The position numbers and the translations under genes were made by a program. Shown in pieces: positions 25,401 through 33,877 of a stretch of DNA of 64,000 bases. Position 1 is the stretch's first letter. Every line of letters starts with the position of its first letter. The notes beneath the pieces were generated by a model. The model had not been told where the DNA came from and searched no databases. It worked only from the letters and a program-made list of their open reading frames with translations. Where the stretch lies: contig NZ_BDBV01000044.1 in assembly GCF_001613165.1 (NCBI RefSeq), positions 1 through 64,000 on the forward strand, given 5' to 3'. The stretch comes from Nocardia mexicana NBRC 108244 (GTDB lineage Bacteria; Actinomycetota; Actinomycetes; Mycobacteriales; Mycobacteriaceae).

Positions 25401-26533
25401 TCGATCCGCTCGAACCGCTGATCACCAGCCTGGCCACGCAGGGCCTGTCATACGGCGTGCACGTGGTCCTGTCGCTGTCGCGCTGGATGGAGGCGCGCCC
25501 CGCGCTGAAGGATCAGATCGGCACCCGCATCGAGCTGCGACTCGGTGACCCGATGGACTCCGACTTCGGCCGCAAGGTCGCCGCGCTGGTTCCGCAGGGC
25601 AGGCCGGGCCGCGGTATGACGCCCGAAGCCCTGCACATGCTGACCGCCCTGCCGCGGGTCGACGGCAGCTCGAACCCGGTGGACCTGAGCACCGGAGTGG
25701 CCGCCGCCGTCAGTGATATCGCCGCCCGGACGCCGGGACGTCCGGCGCCGAAGGTCCGGATGCTGCCGGATACGTTCACGCGGGATCAACTGCTGCAATC
25801 GCTCAACGGCTGGCCCGCCACCCTCGACCCGAGCCGCAAGAATGCGCAGATCCCGGTCGGCCTGAACGAATCCGAACTGGCCCCGGTGTTCTTCAATTTC
25901 GAAGAGCAGTCGCACTTCCTGGCCTTCGGCGACAGCGAGAGCGGCAAGACGAACCTGCTCCGCACGATCGTCCAGGGCATCATCCAATCCAACCGGCCGG
26001 ACCAGGCCAAGATCGTGCTGGCCGACTACCGGCGCACGATGCTGGGGCTGATCGAAACCGAACACCTCGCGGGGTACGCGCCCTCGGAGGAAGTGCTGAC
26101 ATCGCTGGCACAGCAGCTGGCCGCACTCTTCAAAGACCGCATGCCCGGTCCGGACATCACCCAGCAGCAATTGCGCGATCGCTCGTGGTGGTCGGGCCCC
26201 GACGTCTATGTGGTCGTGGACGATTACGACCTGGTGGTCACCTCCTCCGGCAATCCGGTCGCCGTCCTGGTCGAATTCCTGGCGCACGCAAAAGATCTCG
26301 GATTCCACCTGATCGTGGCCCGCCGCTCGGGCGGCGCCTCCCGCGCGATGTACGACCCGGTGATCTCCCGAATGCGCGATGTCGGCGCCATCGGCTTGAT
26401 CATGAGCGGCAATCGCGACGAGGGCCAACTGCTCGGCAATGTGCGGCCGAGCGAGATGCCACCCGGCCGCGGCACGCTCATCACTCGGGCCGGCAACGAC
26501 CTGTTCCAGGCGGCGTGGAGCCCGGGGCAATGA
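22499..26533 (+). CDS. eccC: Type VII secretion ATPase EccC (single chain)
   Basis: A 1344-residue motor protein. Two membrane helices (~40-60 and ~65-85) precede three FtsK/SpoIIIE ATPase domains with Walker A motifs GATGSGKS (484), GGPQSGKS (841) and GDSESGKT (1144). Acidic Walker B strands are LFVVLDEF, VFLVIDGY and VYVVVDDY. It recognises WXG100 substrates and powers ESX export. Unlike ESX-1 it is not split into Ca and Cb chains, in line with ESX-4/ESX-3 types. Start ATG 22499 has AAGGGGG upstream; longer frames to 22280 overlap eccD. Confidence 0.97.
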   Translation: MSTVRFQRRQRREVPRSPGGEVTLQPPPEIPRAVPGSLIQKLMPVVMIVGMVGMMALLFTQGGGIASNPMSMMFPMMMVFSMVGMFAGQGGKGQKAAEANEDRKDYLRYLDQVRKDVDETAKQQREAVEWSHPEPGLVWMLAGTSRMWERRPGDKDFCHARIGLGGQRLATRLVSPETGPVEELEPIAAVSLRRFVRTHSTVVDLPTAIAVKGFATIQLNGDRTQARDMTRAMLLQLCMFQAPDQVLLAVVCGADTMREWEWTKWLPHTQHPESQDGVGTERMVYGSVREMAAGLNPLLHNRVRYSRNQPANQNLVHIIIVVDGGLLEAEEDSLRESGYEGVTVIDLCNYAPRLAVSRGIQMVVENGECVGRGATGNMERFALIDRISARQAEQVARRLAPFRVAVQRGSDVAAEESAEVISSWSQLMGLGDIGTFNPEYAWKPRYGRERLRVPFGVGADGLPVYLDIKEAAENGMGPHGLCIGATGSGKSEFLRTLVLSQLATHSPDQLNLVLVDFKGGATFLGLDDVPHVAAVITNLEEEADLVDRMKDALAGEMNRRQEVLRSAGNFANVGEYEKARAAGADLDPLPALFVVLDEFSELLSQHPDFAELFVMIGRLGRSLHVHLLLASQRLEEGKLKGLETHLSYRIGLKTFSANESRQVLGVPDAYNLPSSPGGGYLKAGDGEIRRFQASYVSGTYVGGGAQREVTQAGIAGGEIDINARAFSAGHVNFRASDRLPLPQESVVVEQPKDEGEKISNLDMLVSRIQGHGRRAHEIWLPPLDAAPTLDQLIPRSILTGEYNQVASLRAPIGIVDRPYDQRRDPYIVDLSGSRGNVAIVGGPQSGKSTALRSMIMAMSLTHTAEQVQFYCLDFGGGTLASLESLPHVGSVASRLEVDKVRRTISEMQTIVRQRELRFRQLGVESMSEFRRMRASDPGSSPGVAGVHEDPFGDVFLVIDGYGSIRTDFDPLEPLITSLATQGLSYGVHVVLSLSRWMEARPALKDQIGTRIELRLGDPMDSDFGRKVAALVPQGRPGRGMTPEALHMLTALPRVDGSSNPVDLSTGVAAAVSDIAARTPGRPAPKVRMLPDTFTRDQLLQSLNGWPATLDPSRKNAQIPVGLNESELAPVFFNFEEQSHFLAFGDSESGKTNLLRTIVQGIIQSNRPDQAKIVLADYRRTMLGLIETEHLAGYAPSEEVLTSLAQQLAALFKDRMPGPDITQQQLRDRSWWSGPDVYVVVDDYDLVVTSSGNPVAVLVEFLAHAKDLGFHLIVARRSGGASRAMYDPVISRMRDVGAIGLIMSGNRDEGQLLGNVRPSEMPPGRGTLITRAGNDLFQAAWSPGQ

Positions 26534-26833
26534 CTCGGTCGGAGTGCACGATCGCAGGCCTGATAGGGGCTTGCTCGGCCGTGTACTCTAATGAGCTAGT
26601 CGACCAGGCTCGCGGGCCGGTGTCGTACGGAAGCGAGGAAGGGGGGTGGGACTCTGCCCGGGCCGCATGACGTCAGCTGTTGCGGTGGCCGGTGCTCTCC
26701 CGGGGTTCCGAAACTTGTGGGAGCCGATGGAACCAACGACGTGCACCGTGCGTCGAATCGATATGTAGGGGATCGATGTGCCAAGTCGTGAGTCGACTCG
26801 ATCCGAAGAGAACGTAGAGAGGGGCTAGGGGAT
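26534..26833 (+). other. 300-bp leader region before the WXG100 pair
   Basis: No gene is supported here. It contains an AT-richer patch (TGTACTCTAATGAGCTAGTC, 26582-26601), possibly promoter, and a GAGTCGACTC palindrome at 26792-26801. AGAGAGGGGCTAGGGG just upstream of 26834 supplies the RBS. A long leader would allow separate, high expression of the esx genes relative to eccC. Confidence 0.4.
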
Positions 26834-27142
26834 ATGACCCAGGCAATGGAACAGGATGATGCGGCGATCTCCAGCGCTGCTCAGAAGGTCATGAATTCGA
26901 TCGAGCAGATCCGCAGCCAGGTCAACGCGGTGACCGCGAAAGCTCAGGAGATGAAGGCCGGCTGGGAAGGCGATGCCTATGTCGCCTTCTCCGGGGTCGC
27001 CGACAGCTGGCAGCAGGAAGGCCTGAAGCTGAACGCCAAGATCGATGCCATGCGGGAGCACCTCCAGACCGTGGTCAAGCAGACCAATGCGGCCCAGAGC
27101 GACAGCAGCAGCAACATCGCTCGGCTGAACATGGGCTCCTGA
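26834..27142 (+). CDS. WXG100-family ESX substrate, first of pair
   Basis: A 102-residue helical-hairpin protein with the WXG-type turn GWEGDAY at ~46. The C-terminal end (SSSNIARLNMGS) has the N-x-x-x-L-N pattern common in EsxA/EsxU-like partners. It should pair with the next gene product and be exported by the EccC motor. It is the first of two genes, 44 bp before the second; together they correspond to esxU/esxT of mycobacterial ESX-4. Confidence 0.93.
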   Translation: MTQAMEQDDAAISSAAQKVMNSIEQIRSQVNAVTAKAQEMKAGWEGDAYVAFSGVADSWQQEGLKLNAKIDAMREHLQTVVKQTNAAQSDSSSNIARLNMGS

Positions 27143-27186
27143 TCAGGTCGAATCGACTTTCTCTCATATAGAACGGAGTAGGAATA

Positions 27187-27477
27187 ATGGGTTTTACCAA
27201 GTACAACCCGGCTATCATCGTTCCCGGACTTGGTGATCTGCGGGGGTCGCACGCCAAGCTGACGACCGATAATCAGGATATCCAGCAGGCCGCTGCGGAA
27301 CTGATGGCTATTTGGCGGGGTAAGGCTGCGGACAATTTCGATGCCGCGCACAAGGCTTGGATGAACGAATTCTCGGATACCTTGACCAAGCTGCAGGACC
27401 TGATCAATGTATCTCAGTCTGCGATGGATGAAGCCCTCGCGCTGGATGCATCGCTGGCCGGAGGGTTCGGCGCTTAA
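27187..27477 (+). CDS. WXG100-family ESX substrate, second of pair
   Basis: A 96-residue WXG100 protein with the turn IWRGKAA around residue 40 and conserved helix NFDAAHKAWMNEFSDTL. It pairs with the product of 26834. RBS GGAGTAGG-like (CGGAGTAGGAATA) before the ATG. The DNA is less GC-rich than neighbouring genes (GGTTTTACCAAGTACAACCC), which is common in highly expressed small ESX genes. Confidence 0.92.
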   Translation: MGFTKYNPAIIVPGLGDLRGSHAKLTTDNQDIQQAAAELMAIWRGKAADNFDAAHKAWMNEFSDTLTKLQDLINVSQSAMDEALALDASLAGGFGA

Positions 27478-27503
27478 ACGTAAGCGCGCCCCTCGGTGCG
27501 ATA

Positions 27504-27550
27504 GCGGCTGGTTGGCAATCTGATATTGCCGACCAGCCGCTTCATTTATT
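27504..27550. terminator. Strong bidirectional terminator
   Basis: A 16-bp stem (27504-27519 and 27525-27540, one U-G wobble) with a 5-nt loop, followed by TTCATTTATT on the plus strand. It lies between the esx pair and the convergent kinase gene. Confidence 0.85.
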
Positions 27551-27572
27551 TGCCGAAGAGTGCCGATTCAGT

Positions 27573-29117
27573 CTAGGTGACAACCTTGGCGAGGGCGGGA
27601 ACCATCTTGTCGACCAGGGTATCGACCGATTGATCGGTCCAGACCTGGTAAGCCTGGATTGCGGACGGATCGTCGACGATCGCGATCTTCGCAGATGTCC
27701 CCAAGAGAGCACTGGGCAGACCTCGCATCCCGCCATTGCCTGCCTGGCTGTCGGATCGCAGGATGACAATGACATCGACTTTCTTGATATCGATATTGCT
27801 CATCGAGAGCTGCCGAGGTGATTTCTCACCGGCGGTGGCGCGATAGTCGGGGCTGTATCGGAACCCGAGATCCTGTAGAAAGTCGGTCTGGTCACTGGGA
27901 TCGAGATCAATCGAGGCGGCGGAGTTCGTATACCGGAGAGCGACGACGGACTTGCCGTCGAACTGCGGATGGCTGCTCTTGGCCTGGGCGACCTTGTCGG
28001 TCGAGGATGGTTGAGCACCGTCGTTGGTGAGGAAATATGTTCCGGCGGCGACCGCCACGGCGACCACCAGGGCAGCCAGTCCCGGCACCAGGAACTTTCG
28101 TGAACGGGATCGCCGGGGTGTCAGGTTGTTCAGGTTCGGCGTCGTGGCCGCGAGCCGTGGTCCGGTCGTTCCGCGTGTGGGCTGCGTGTAGTTGTATTCC
28201 ACCTGCGGAGCGACGGGGTAGCTGTGTGGTGGTGTCGTGTATCCCGTTGCGGGCGAACGGTACTGGGCACTGGCACCCATCAATGCGATCTCGGCCGCCT
28301 GCGTGAACTCCCGGCAGCTGTTGTAGCGCTCGGCCGGGTTCTTGGCCATGACGCGCGCGATGACGTCGTCCAACGCCGGCGGAAGTCCCGAGCGGAGCAT
28401 GCTCACCCTGGGCGGCGGCTCATGGAGGTGGCCCATCATGACCATCGCCGGAACCGTTGCAGGGTATGGGTTTTGGCCGGTCAGGAGCTTGACGAGGGAA
28501 CATCCCAGGCTGTAGATGTCGGCATGATGGTCGAGGCGTTCGCCCAGCAGCTGCTCCGGCGGGGCGTAGGCCACCGTCGCCATGAAGTTGCCGGTCGAGG
28601 TGAGATCCTGGCCGTCCTCCGCCGACTTGGCCACGCCGAAGTCGGTGAGATATACCCGCTCCTCGTCGTCGTCATCCGAGGCGGAGAGCAGGAAATTCGC
28701 CGGCTTGATGTCACGATGCAGCAGTCCGCGCCGGTGGGCGTAGTCCAGACCCTTGCCGACCTCGGTGACGATTCGCAGGGCGCGCTGCGGAGGCATGGCG
28801 GCGGGTCCCTTGGCCACTTCCTCTGCGGCGTCGGTCCCCTGGACGTACTGCATGGCGATCCAGAGCTGGCCGTCCTCTTCGCCGCGGCTGTACACCTTCA
28901 CGATGCTCGGATGATCCAGTCCGGCCGCGAGATTCGCCTCCCGCTCGAATCTCGCGCGGAACTCGGGATCGGTCGAGAGATCTGCGCTGAGCACCTTCAA
29001 CGCGTCACGACGGGGGAGGATGGGGTTCTGCGCCAGGTAGACGGTGCCCATGCCGCCACTGCCGAGCACCTGAATCACCCGGTAGCCACCGATCATCGCA
29101 CCGGGCTGCAACGGCAT
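27573..29117 (-). CDS. Transmembrane Ser/Thr protein kinase (PknB type) with sensor-like ectodomain
   Basis: A 514-residue Hanks-type kinase. Gly loop LGSGGMGTVYL, catalytic Lys41, HRDIKPANF (Asp136) and DFG (Asp159) are all intact, so it should be active. One membrane helix at ~342-364 leads to a ~150-residue extracytoplasmic domain without PASTA repeats; its alternating strands (KKVDVIVILRSD, SAKIAIVDDP) recall part of a periplasmic-binding fold. Placed next to ESX genes and lipoproteins, it may sense envelope ligands and phosphorylate FHA-bearing partners; this is inference. RBS GTAGGAGGATCGG. Confidence 0.92.
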   Translation of the reverse strand: MPLQPGAMIGGYRVIQVLGSGGMGTVYLAQNPILPRRDALKVLSADLSTDPEFRARFEREANLAAGLDHPSIVKVYSRGEEDGQLWIAMQYVQGTDAAEEVAKGPAAMPPQRALRIVTEVGKGLDYAHRRGLLHRDIKPANFLLSASDDDDEERVYLTDFGVAKSAEDGQDLTSTGNFMATVAYAPPEQLLGERLDHHADIYSLGCSLVKLLTGQNPYPATVPAMVMMGHLHEPPPRVSMLRSGLPPALDDVIARVMAKNPAERYNSCREFTQAAEIALMGASAQYRSPATGYTTPPHSYPVAPQVEYNYTQPTRGTTGPRLAATTPNLNNLTPRRSRSRKFLVPGLAALVVAVAVAAGTYFLTNDGAQPSSTDKVAQAKSSHPQFDGKSVVALRYTNSAASIDLDPSDQTDFLQDLGFRYSPDYRATAGEKSPRQLSMSNIDIKKVDVIVILRSDSQAGNGGMRGLPSALLGTSAKIAIVDDPSAIQAYQVWTDQSVDTLVDKMVPALAKVVT

Positions 29118-29138
29118 CCGATCCTCCTACGTGCATAT

Positions 29139-29160
29139 CTGGTGCCCTTACAGGCACCGG
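29139..29160 (-). terminator. Hairpin after the lipoprotein operon
   Basis: GGTGCC/GGCACC (29141-29146 and 29153-29158) with a 6-nt loop. It extends one wobble and one G-C pair outward. It lies between the last lipoprotein stop and the kinase start, both minus strand, so it may separate the two units. Confidence 0.5.
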
Positions 29161-29217
29161 TTGGTGTTCAGAATCTAGCAAGGGGGGCAGTGGTAATCGA
29201 CCGGTCCCGTCGGACGA

Positions 29218-30417
29218 CTATCCTCCTGCCAGTAGTTTGTACTGTGCAGCGGTCTTCTGGTAGAGGTCCTGAGGTTGTTCCGAAGGCACCAGAGCTACAT
29301 AGCGATCGTGAGATAGGAAGCACCGGTACTTGGAGTCGGCCGCGCTCTCGTCCTTGGTTCTCGAGCACCTGGTATCAGGCAACCCGGGTGGGCTGTCCAT
29401 CGCTTCGTATCTATCCACGCCTTGAGCGAGGTAAGCGGCGAGTAGCCGCTTCGCGGCAGCTGAGTTCGCGGTGCGAAATAAAATGCTTCCTCGCTCGGCG
29501 ACAAGATCGACATCAGCATCCTCGAAGGCTCGCTTGATCGAATCGGGCTGTGTCTGCCGATGCAATGCCGCGTGGGACGTGTATACGCCGGTCGTTACCG
29601 TCGGCTTGTCCGATGGAATCGTCTTGCCCAAGAGCCCATCGATATCCGCAGGAACTTCGGAAAGCTTGTCGGCGGGCGTGGGCTTGTAACCCTTCAACAA
29701 TTCGAATTGCTTGTCCAGCATTCTCTTGGTCAGGTCGAGCAGGGGTGCGGGGTCCGGCGGAGTCGCCATATTGTTACTGATATACGTCTCGGCGACGAAG
29801 TTGTCGTGAGGTGTCCACGTTTTTACCGAATCGTACTGGCTCAGGAACGCCGAAGACATGGGGTAGCCGTTGACGGTCAGTGGCATCTTGGCGGGGTATA
29901 CCGCATTCGAGTCCTCCGCCATTGCCTTTGCCGCGTTAGCTGCATGTTCATTCGTGTCGAATCGCAACAGCTTGAACTCGACCTTCGTGCCGGGCTGATT
30001 CCCTGAGCGTCGATTTCCGAAGGTGCTCCAACCCGCAATCAACCCGGGTGCTGCGTCTTTGAATTTAACGCCCTTGGAGTCCATGGACGGCGGATACTTG
30101 GCGGTATAGGCATGTGTGACGAAACTTCGCCCGTAGACCAACCGGCTATCGATATCGAGCATCAACGGAATATGTTCCGCCATTCGGATGGACTCCTGTA
30201 CGGCACCCGAGGCATCGTCTTTTACCGTCTCCATGTCTTGCGGTGCTGTGGGGTAGTTCCCCGAATCGAGTTTCGCAATGTCCACGGCGGACGAGTCGGA
30301 CGTCGATTCTCCGCATCCAACCGCAATGGCGGCGGTGACCGCGAGGGAAATTGTGACAGCGAACCCGCTGAGGGTGCGGCCACCGCGTGTCTTCCGAGAA
30401 AATAACTTTCGAGTCAT
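29218..30417 (-). CDS. DUF7373-like lipoprotein, paralogue 1
   Basis: A 399-residue exported lipoprotein: basic N-terminus, hydrophobic stretch and lipobox (AIAVGC) at ~33. Family signatures shared with the three paralogues are LDSGNYPTAP near the mature start, PTPADKLSEVPADIDGLLGK, DADVDLVAERGSILFRTANS and a C-terminal Cys pair (TRCSRT, YRCFLSHDRYVA). The function is unknown. It is the last of a three-gene run, 10 bp after paralogue 2. Longer frames to 30642 lie over paralogue 2 and are not credible. Confidence 0.85.
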   Translation of the reverse strand: MTRKLFSRKTRGGRTLSGFAVTISLAVTAAIAVGCGESTSDSSAVDIAKLDSGNYPTAPQDMETVKDDASGAVQESIRMAEHIPLMLDIDSRLVYGRSFVTHAYTAKYPPSMDSKGVKFKDAAPGLIAGWSTFGNRRSGNQPGTKVEFKLLRFDTNEHAANAAKAMAEDSNAVYPAKMPLTVNGYPMSSAFLSQYDSVKTWTPHDNFVAETYISNNMATPPDPAPLLDLTKRMLDKQFELLKGYKPTPADKLSEVPADIDGLLGKTIPSDKPTVTTGVYTSHAALHRQTQPDSIKRAFEDADVDLVAERGSILFRTANSAAAKRLLAAYLAQGVDRYEAMDSPPGLPDTRCSRTKDESAADSKYRCFLSHDRYVALVPSEQPQDLYQKTAAQYKLLAGG

Positions 30418-30427
30418 ATGCAAGTCG

Positions 30428-31648
30428 CTATTCGCTCTTGGTAAGTATCGAGTATTGAGCGGCGGCCCGCTGATAAAAGGCCGGATCCACAGCACCGGAC
30501 AGCTTGCTCTGCGCGCTGATGACTCCCACATAGCGACCGTAGACAACCGCACAGATGAAGGTGTGATCGCGGATGGGTTCCTTATCGTCGAGCTTGATGC
30601 AATGAGCATCCGTGACTCCGGGCGGGTTCGGGACCTCCTCATCGTCTCGCCCGAGTCTCGTCAGGGCCGCCTGTAATTTGAATGCGGACTCCAGGTCGCG
30701 TGTACGATATACGACACCGTCGTTTCTCGCCACCAGGTCTACTCCATTTTCCGCGAATGCTTTTCGCAGGCCGGTGGCATCCCGCTCGAAGTGGAGATCC
30801 CCAGCGGGGTCATAGTACCCGACGGTATTCTCCGTCAGCGAGGCGTCGTAAATCTTATCGGGTAGCTGGAGTGCATATCGCATGATTCCAGCGGGATTCT
30901 GCGGAAGATCGAGGATATCGTCCGGAGCGGTGGGCTGCGTCGTGTTCAGCCTGGCGACCTGCATATCCAGGACCTTCTTCAGTCCGACGCCCAGTGCGGC
31001 CTGGTCGGGTTTCGGAATTGTCAATGATGTGACGATGACATGAGGTCCGTGTGCGGCAAACACGGTGCCCACCGCGTCGGTCGACGACCCGGAATGCGTA
31101 TTGGTGGTGTGGCCATCGATCGGTATCGGATGGCGGTTCGGGCTCCTGCCGTACGTGTCCTGGTCGAACTCGGCTGCGGCGGCCTGTGCGGCGGAGTCGG
31201 TAGGGAAGCGCATCACCGCGACGGCCAAGAACTTCTCGCTGCGACGACTTCCGTTACTCCGCGCAGTATAGGCGCCGCCGATGAGATGGTTCCGCTCGGC
31301 AACGGGCTTGAAACTGCTCGGCAGGACGCCGCTGGTGTCATCGAATATCGAACTGCTGTCTTCGATGATCTTCGTTTCTGCCAATTTACTCATCTCCGGA
31401 TCGATCTCGTCCGGAGAGATGAGTATTCCCATGAGACGTCGTGACTCGATCGGAAAGACATCCGAACTCATGCTTATTTCCGGTTCGTAATCACTGGGTG
31501 CGCCTGCGTAGGGACCGATATTCAGCTTCGCGGTGTTAGCGGGGGTCATTCCGGGGATTGCATGTCCGGAGCTCGAGGCTCCGCAAGCCGAGGTGAGCAC
31601 GGAAAATACGGCGACGGCGGCGAGAGCGCCGATGCGCTTCCGATTCAT
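30428..31648 (-). CDS. DUF7373-like lipoprotein, paralogue 2
   Basis: A 406-residue lipoprotein with signal MNRKRIGALAAVAVFSVLTS and lipobox (TSAC). It shares the family pattern: KLNIGPYAGAPSDYEP, ENGVDLVARNDGVVYRTRDL and two late cysteines (AHCIK, FICAVVYGRYVG). The central DGLL motif is less well kept (LPQNPAGIMRYAL), so it is the most diverged of the run. Start ATG 31648 is 27 bp after paralogue 3. Confidence 0.85.
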   Translation of the reverse strand: MNRKRIGALAAVAVFSVLTSACGASSSGHAIPGMTPANTAKLNIGPYAGAPSDYEPEISMSSDVFPIESRRLMGILISPDEIDPEMSKLAETKIIEDSSSIFDDTSGVLPSSFKPVAERNHLIGGAYTARSNGSRRSEKFLAVAVMRFPTDSAAQAAAAEFDQDTYGRSPNRHPIPIDGHTTNTHSGSSTDAVGTVFAAHGPHVIVTSLTIPKPDQAALGVGLKKVLDMQVARLNTTQPTAPDDILDLPQNPAGIMRYALQLPDKIYDASLTENTVGYYDPAGDLHFERDATGLRKAFAENGVDLVARNDGVVYRTRDLESAFKLQAALTRLGRDDEEVPNPPGVTDAHCIKLDDKEPIRDHTFICAVVYGRYVGVISAQSKLSGAVDPAFYQRAAAQYSILTKSE

Positions 31649-31675
31649 AGGAGAGCCTTGCGTCTGCACTGTGGA

Positions 31676-32899
31676 TCACCGAGCCTGGAGGAGCGTGTAC
31701 TGAGCCAGGATCTTCTGATGCAGATCCTGGATCTGCCTAGCGACGGCTTGCACGAGATACCGACCTGTTTTGAACATGCACAGCTTGATTCCCTGGTATT
31801 CGGGATAATTCGAATTCGGCTTATCGGTTGAACACCGGATTTCGGTGTCGACACCTTTCGGCGCCTCGACCGACTGCCGGTTCTCCGTGTCCTCGGACTG
31901 TGTCCATTTCTGCCAGAGTGCCTGCGCGCCCTGGTCGGTCCTGCTTCGGAAGACCGTCGCATCGCCGTAGGCGACCAGATCCAGGTCGCCGATGGTGAGA
32001 AAGTCGAGGCTCGGGTCCGAGTCGAGACCCGCCATGACACCGCGGCCTGCGTAGGTTCCGTCGGGATCCGGCCGCCATGGCGTCTCCGGATTAGTGGGCA
32101 AGGTGCGCCCGAGCAGACCGTCCGGGTCGAGAGGAATATTCGCAAGCTTGTCCGCCGGCGTGGGCTGGAACTTGTCGAGCAGCGGAATCTGTACGTCCAG
32201 CATGCGTTCGACCTGCGCCGACAGTGCAGGCAGATCGGGTGCGGACGTATCGTCGTCGACCTTGATGAAGATGACGTACCGGTCGTGCGCTGTCCATGAC
32301 CCGATCGAGGAGACCGTCGGCCGCCAGTGTGCTTTGGTATTCGGGTATTTCGCGATCGGGACCGGTTGGTTGTCCGGTGTGAACGTGAAGTCGTCGTTCT
32401 CGAGAGTGGGACCCACGCTCGCGGCCGTCTTGGCGTCCGGGAACTCCATGACCGCGATGCTGAGTGTGCGGTCCTTGTGGTCCGGGGTTTCCTGAGTGGA
32501 CCATCGGTTGGTCCAGCCGGCGAGAAGGTCCTTGGCGACATCGTCGAATGTGTCGTTGATGACGAGGTCGCCCATGCCTTTTCGGTTGAGGACGATGTGC
32601 GGCCGGATACCGTTGGTGTTGTCCTTGACGTAGGTCGGGTCGGCCTCGAACGGCAGCGCGACATAATCGGCGAGACGCTGGGATTCGCGCACCCGTGCCT
32701 GCTTGAAGTTCTTCGCGTTGCCGACAACCCGTGGTGTGGTCTGATAGTTGCCGACGTCGAGGTTGGACACGTCCGGCCCGGCCGGAGCCGGATCGCCGGT
32801 CTTGTCCGAACCGCACGCTCCTACTGCGGCGACCACCAGTCCCGCCGTGATCAAGGCAGACGTTGTCCGAGCCATCGCTGATCTCGCGGCGAGCTTCAC
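31676..32899 (-). CDS. DUF7373-like lipoprotein, paralogue 3
   Basis: A 407-residue lipoprotein with a lipobox VGAC after a hydrophobic signal. Signatures: LDVGNYQTTPRVVG, PTPADKLANIPLDPDGLLGR, GDLDLVAYGDATVFRSRTDQ and late Cys pair (IRCST, LCMFKTGRYLVQ). GTG 32899 is chosen over 32932 because AAGGGGGAGG immediately precedes it. It is the first gene of the lipoprotein operon, behind a promoter/leader that is repeated before the Rv3446c-like gene at 39550. Confidence 0.85.
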   Translation of the reverse strand: MKLAARSAMARTTSALITAGLVVAAVGACGSDKTGDPAPAGPDVSNLDVGNYQTTPRVVGNAKNFKQARVRESQRLADYVALPFEADPTYVKDNTNGIRPHIVLNRKGMGDLVINDTFDDVAKDLLAGWTNRWSTQETPDHKDRTLSIAVMEFPDAKTAASVGPTLENDDFTFTPDNQPVPIAKYPNTKAHWRPTVSSIGSWTAHDRYVIFIKVDDDTSAPDLPALSAQVERMLDVQIPLLDKFQPTPADKLANIPLDPDGLLGRTLPTNPETPWRPDPDGTYAGRGVMAGLDSDPSLDFLTIGDLDLVAYGDATVFRSRTDQGAQALWQKWTQSEDTENRQSVEAPKGVDTEIRCSTDKPNSNYPEYQGIKLCMFKTGRYLVQAVARQIQDLHQKILAQYTLLQAR

Positions 32900-32940
32900 G
32901 CCCTCCCCCTTCTCGTGTGTATCTCGCGGCATCCTACTTC
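32897..32940 (-). promoter_or_regulatory. Promoter/leader shared with 39589-39630
   Basis: On the minus strand: AGTAGGATGCCGCGAGA, then ACACGAGAAGGGGGAGGGCG and TGAAG. The segment at 39589-39630 is nearly the same. TAGGAT (32936-32931) reads as a -10 box, with CTGACC 17 bp upstream as a possible -35 box, giving a leader of ~25 nt. Confidence 0.55.
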
Positions 32941-33094
32941 AGAAGCCGGTCCAGGTCAGGATCGAGCAATCACACGTCGAGGGCATGTGACGACCCGAGT
33001 TTCCGCCTCGGCGATACCCGACCGGACCACCGCATGGTGATCCGATCGACTTGGAGTCGGGTTGGGGTTTCCTTGCAGCTCTGCGCGTATCAGC

Positions 33095-33877
33095 TCACGC
33101 GGGCAGGAAACGTTCGGCGAATCGCAGACCCAGCCACGGCTTGCGGCCCCAAGTCCCCACCTTGCCCGTCAACGTCGGCCACAGCGGATTGATCCGGCGA
33201 TAGTTGAGGAGCAGGGCCGTGACCGGTTCCATGCTGATGTGTACGTCGATTCTGCCGGTGTCCGCCGGGTTTGCGGTGAGGACGCCGTCGACGAACCGAT
33301 AGATATAGCGCGAGTAGCCGCGCAGGCGGAGCTCGTAGGTGGCTGTGTGGCCCAGGGACTGTGCGGGGTCCACCCACCCCGGGACCACCTGGTTCAGGCC
33401 GTCCATGATGATCGGCACGTGCGCCGGCTCGATCGGCCACGGCTTGCCGAGCACCTCGGCGATGTCGTATCCGTGGACGACGTATTCGCCGAGCAGCGTT
33501 CCGCGCGCCACGTCCGCCCGGATCCGCTGGTCGCCGTCGAACATCATCATCCGCGGCTCGTCGCCGACCTCGGCGATCAGCTCCAGGAACGAATCGGTAT
33601 CCGCGACAAGTTTTTCGGCGAGCTTGTGCGGATCGCGGGTCGGCAGGGTCCGGATCTGCTCGGCATTGAAGGCGGGCAGATCGGCAGCGCGTGCGGGCCA
33701 ATCGCCGTGCCCGAGGGCCAGGTCGTGATACCGCGACGGCTCCATCGCCACATGCCCGAGCACATCCCCGATCGACCACTCCGGCGTCCCGGTGACCTTG
33801 CGATCCTGCTCCGCTGCGGTGCCGGCCAAGTCCGCGAACCGGCGCGCCATGGTCCGGACAGCATCAGCGACATCCAT
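33095..33877 (-). CDS. Maleylpyruvate isomerase-family / DinB-like protein (mycothiol-dependent type)
   Basis: A 260-residue protein of the DinB-like four-helix fold (TIGR03083 group) common in actinobacteria. WSIGDVLGHVAMEPSRYHDL holds the first metal-ligand His region, and EYVVHGYDIAEVLGKPWPIE the second. Members use mycothiol in thiol transfer or isomerisation, but most have no known substrate. ATG 33877 has GGGAG 8 bp upstream; starts at 33892 and 33901 are weaker. It is transcribed alone, downstream of a non-coding stretch. Confidence 0.8.
   Translation of the reverse strand: MDVADAVRTMARRFADLAGTAAEQDRKVTGTPEWSIGDVLGHVAMEPSRYHDLALGHGDWPARAADLPAFNAEQIRTLPTRDPHKLAEKLVADTDSFLELIAEVGDEPRMMMFDGDQRIRADVARGTLLGEYVVHGYDIAEVLGKPWPIEPAHVPIIMDGLNQVVPGWVDPAQSLGHTATYELRLRGYSRYIYRFVDGVLTANPADTGRIDVHISMEPVTALLLNYRRINPLWPTLTGKVGTWGRKPWLGLRFAERFLPA

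Noticed and set aside
27573..29117. Pseudokinase idea for the Ser/Thr kinase
   Set aside because: Lys41, Asp136 and the DFG Asp159 are all present.
30418..30642. N-terminal extension of lipoprotein paralogue 1
   Set aside because: It would overlap the end of paralogue 2 and place the signal peptide internally; ATG 30417 begins a proper lipoprotein signal.
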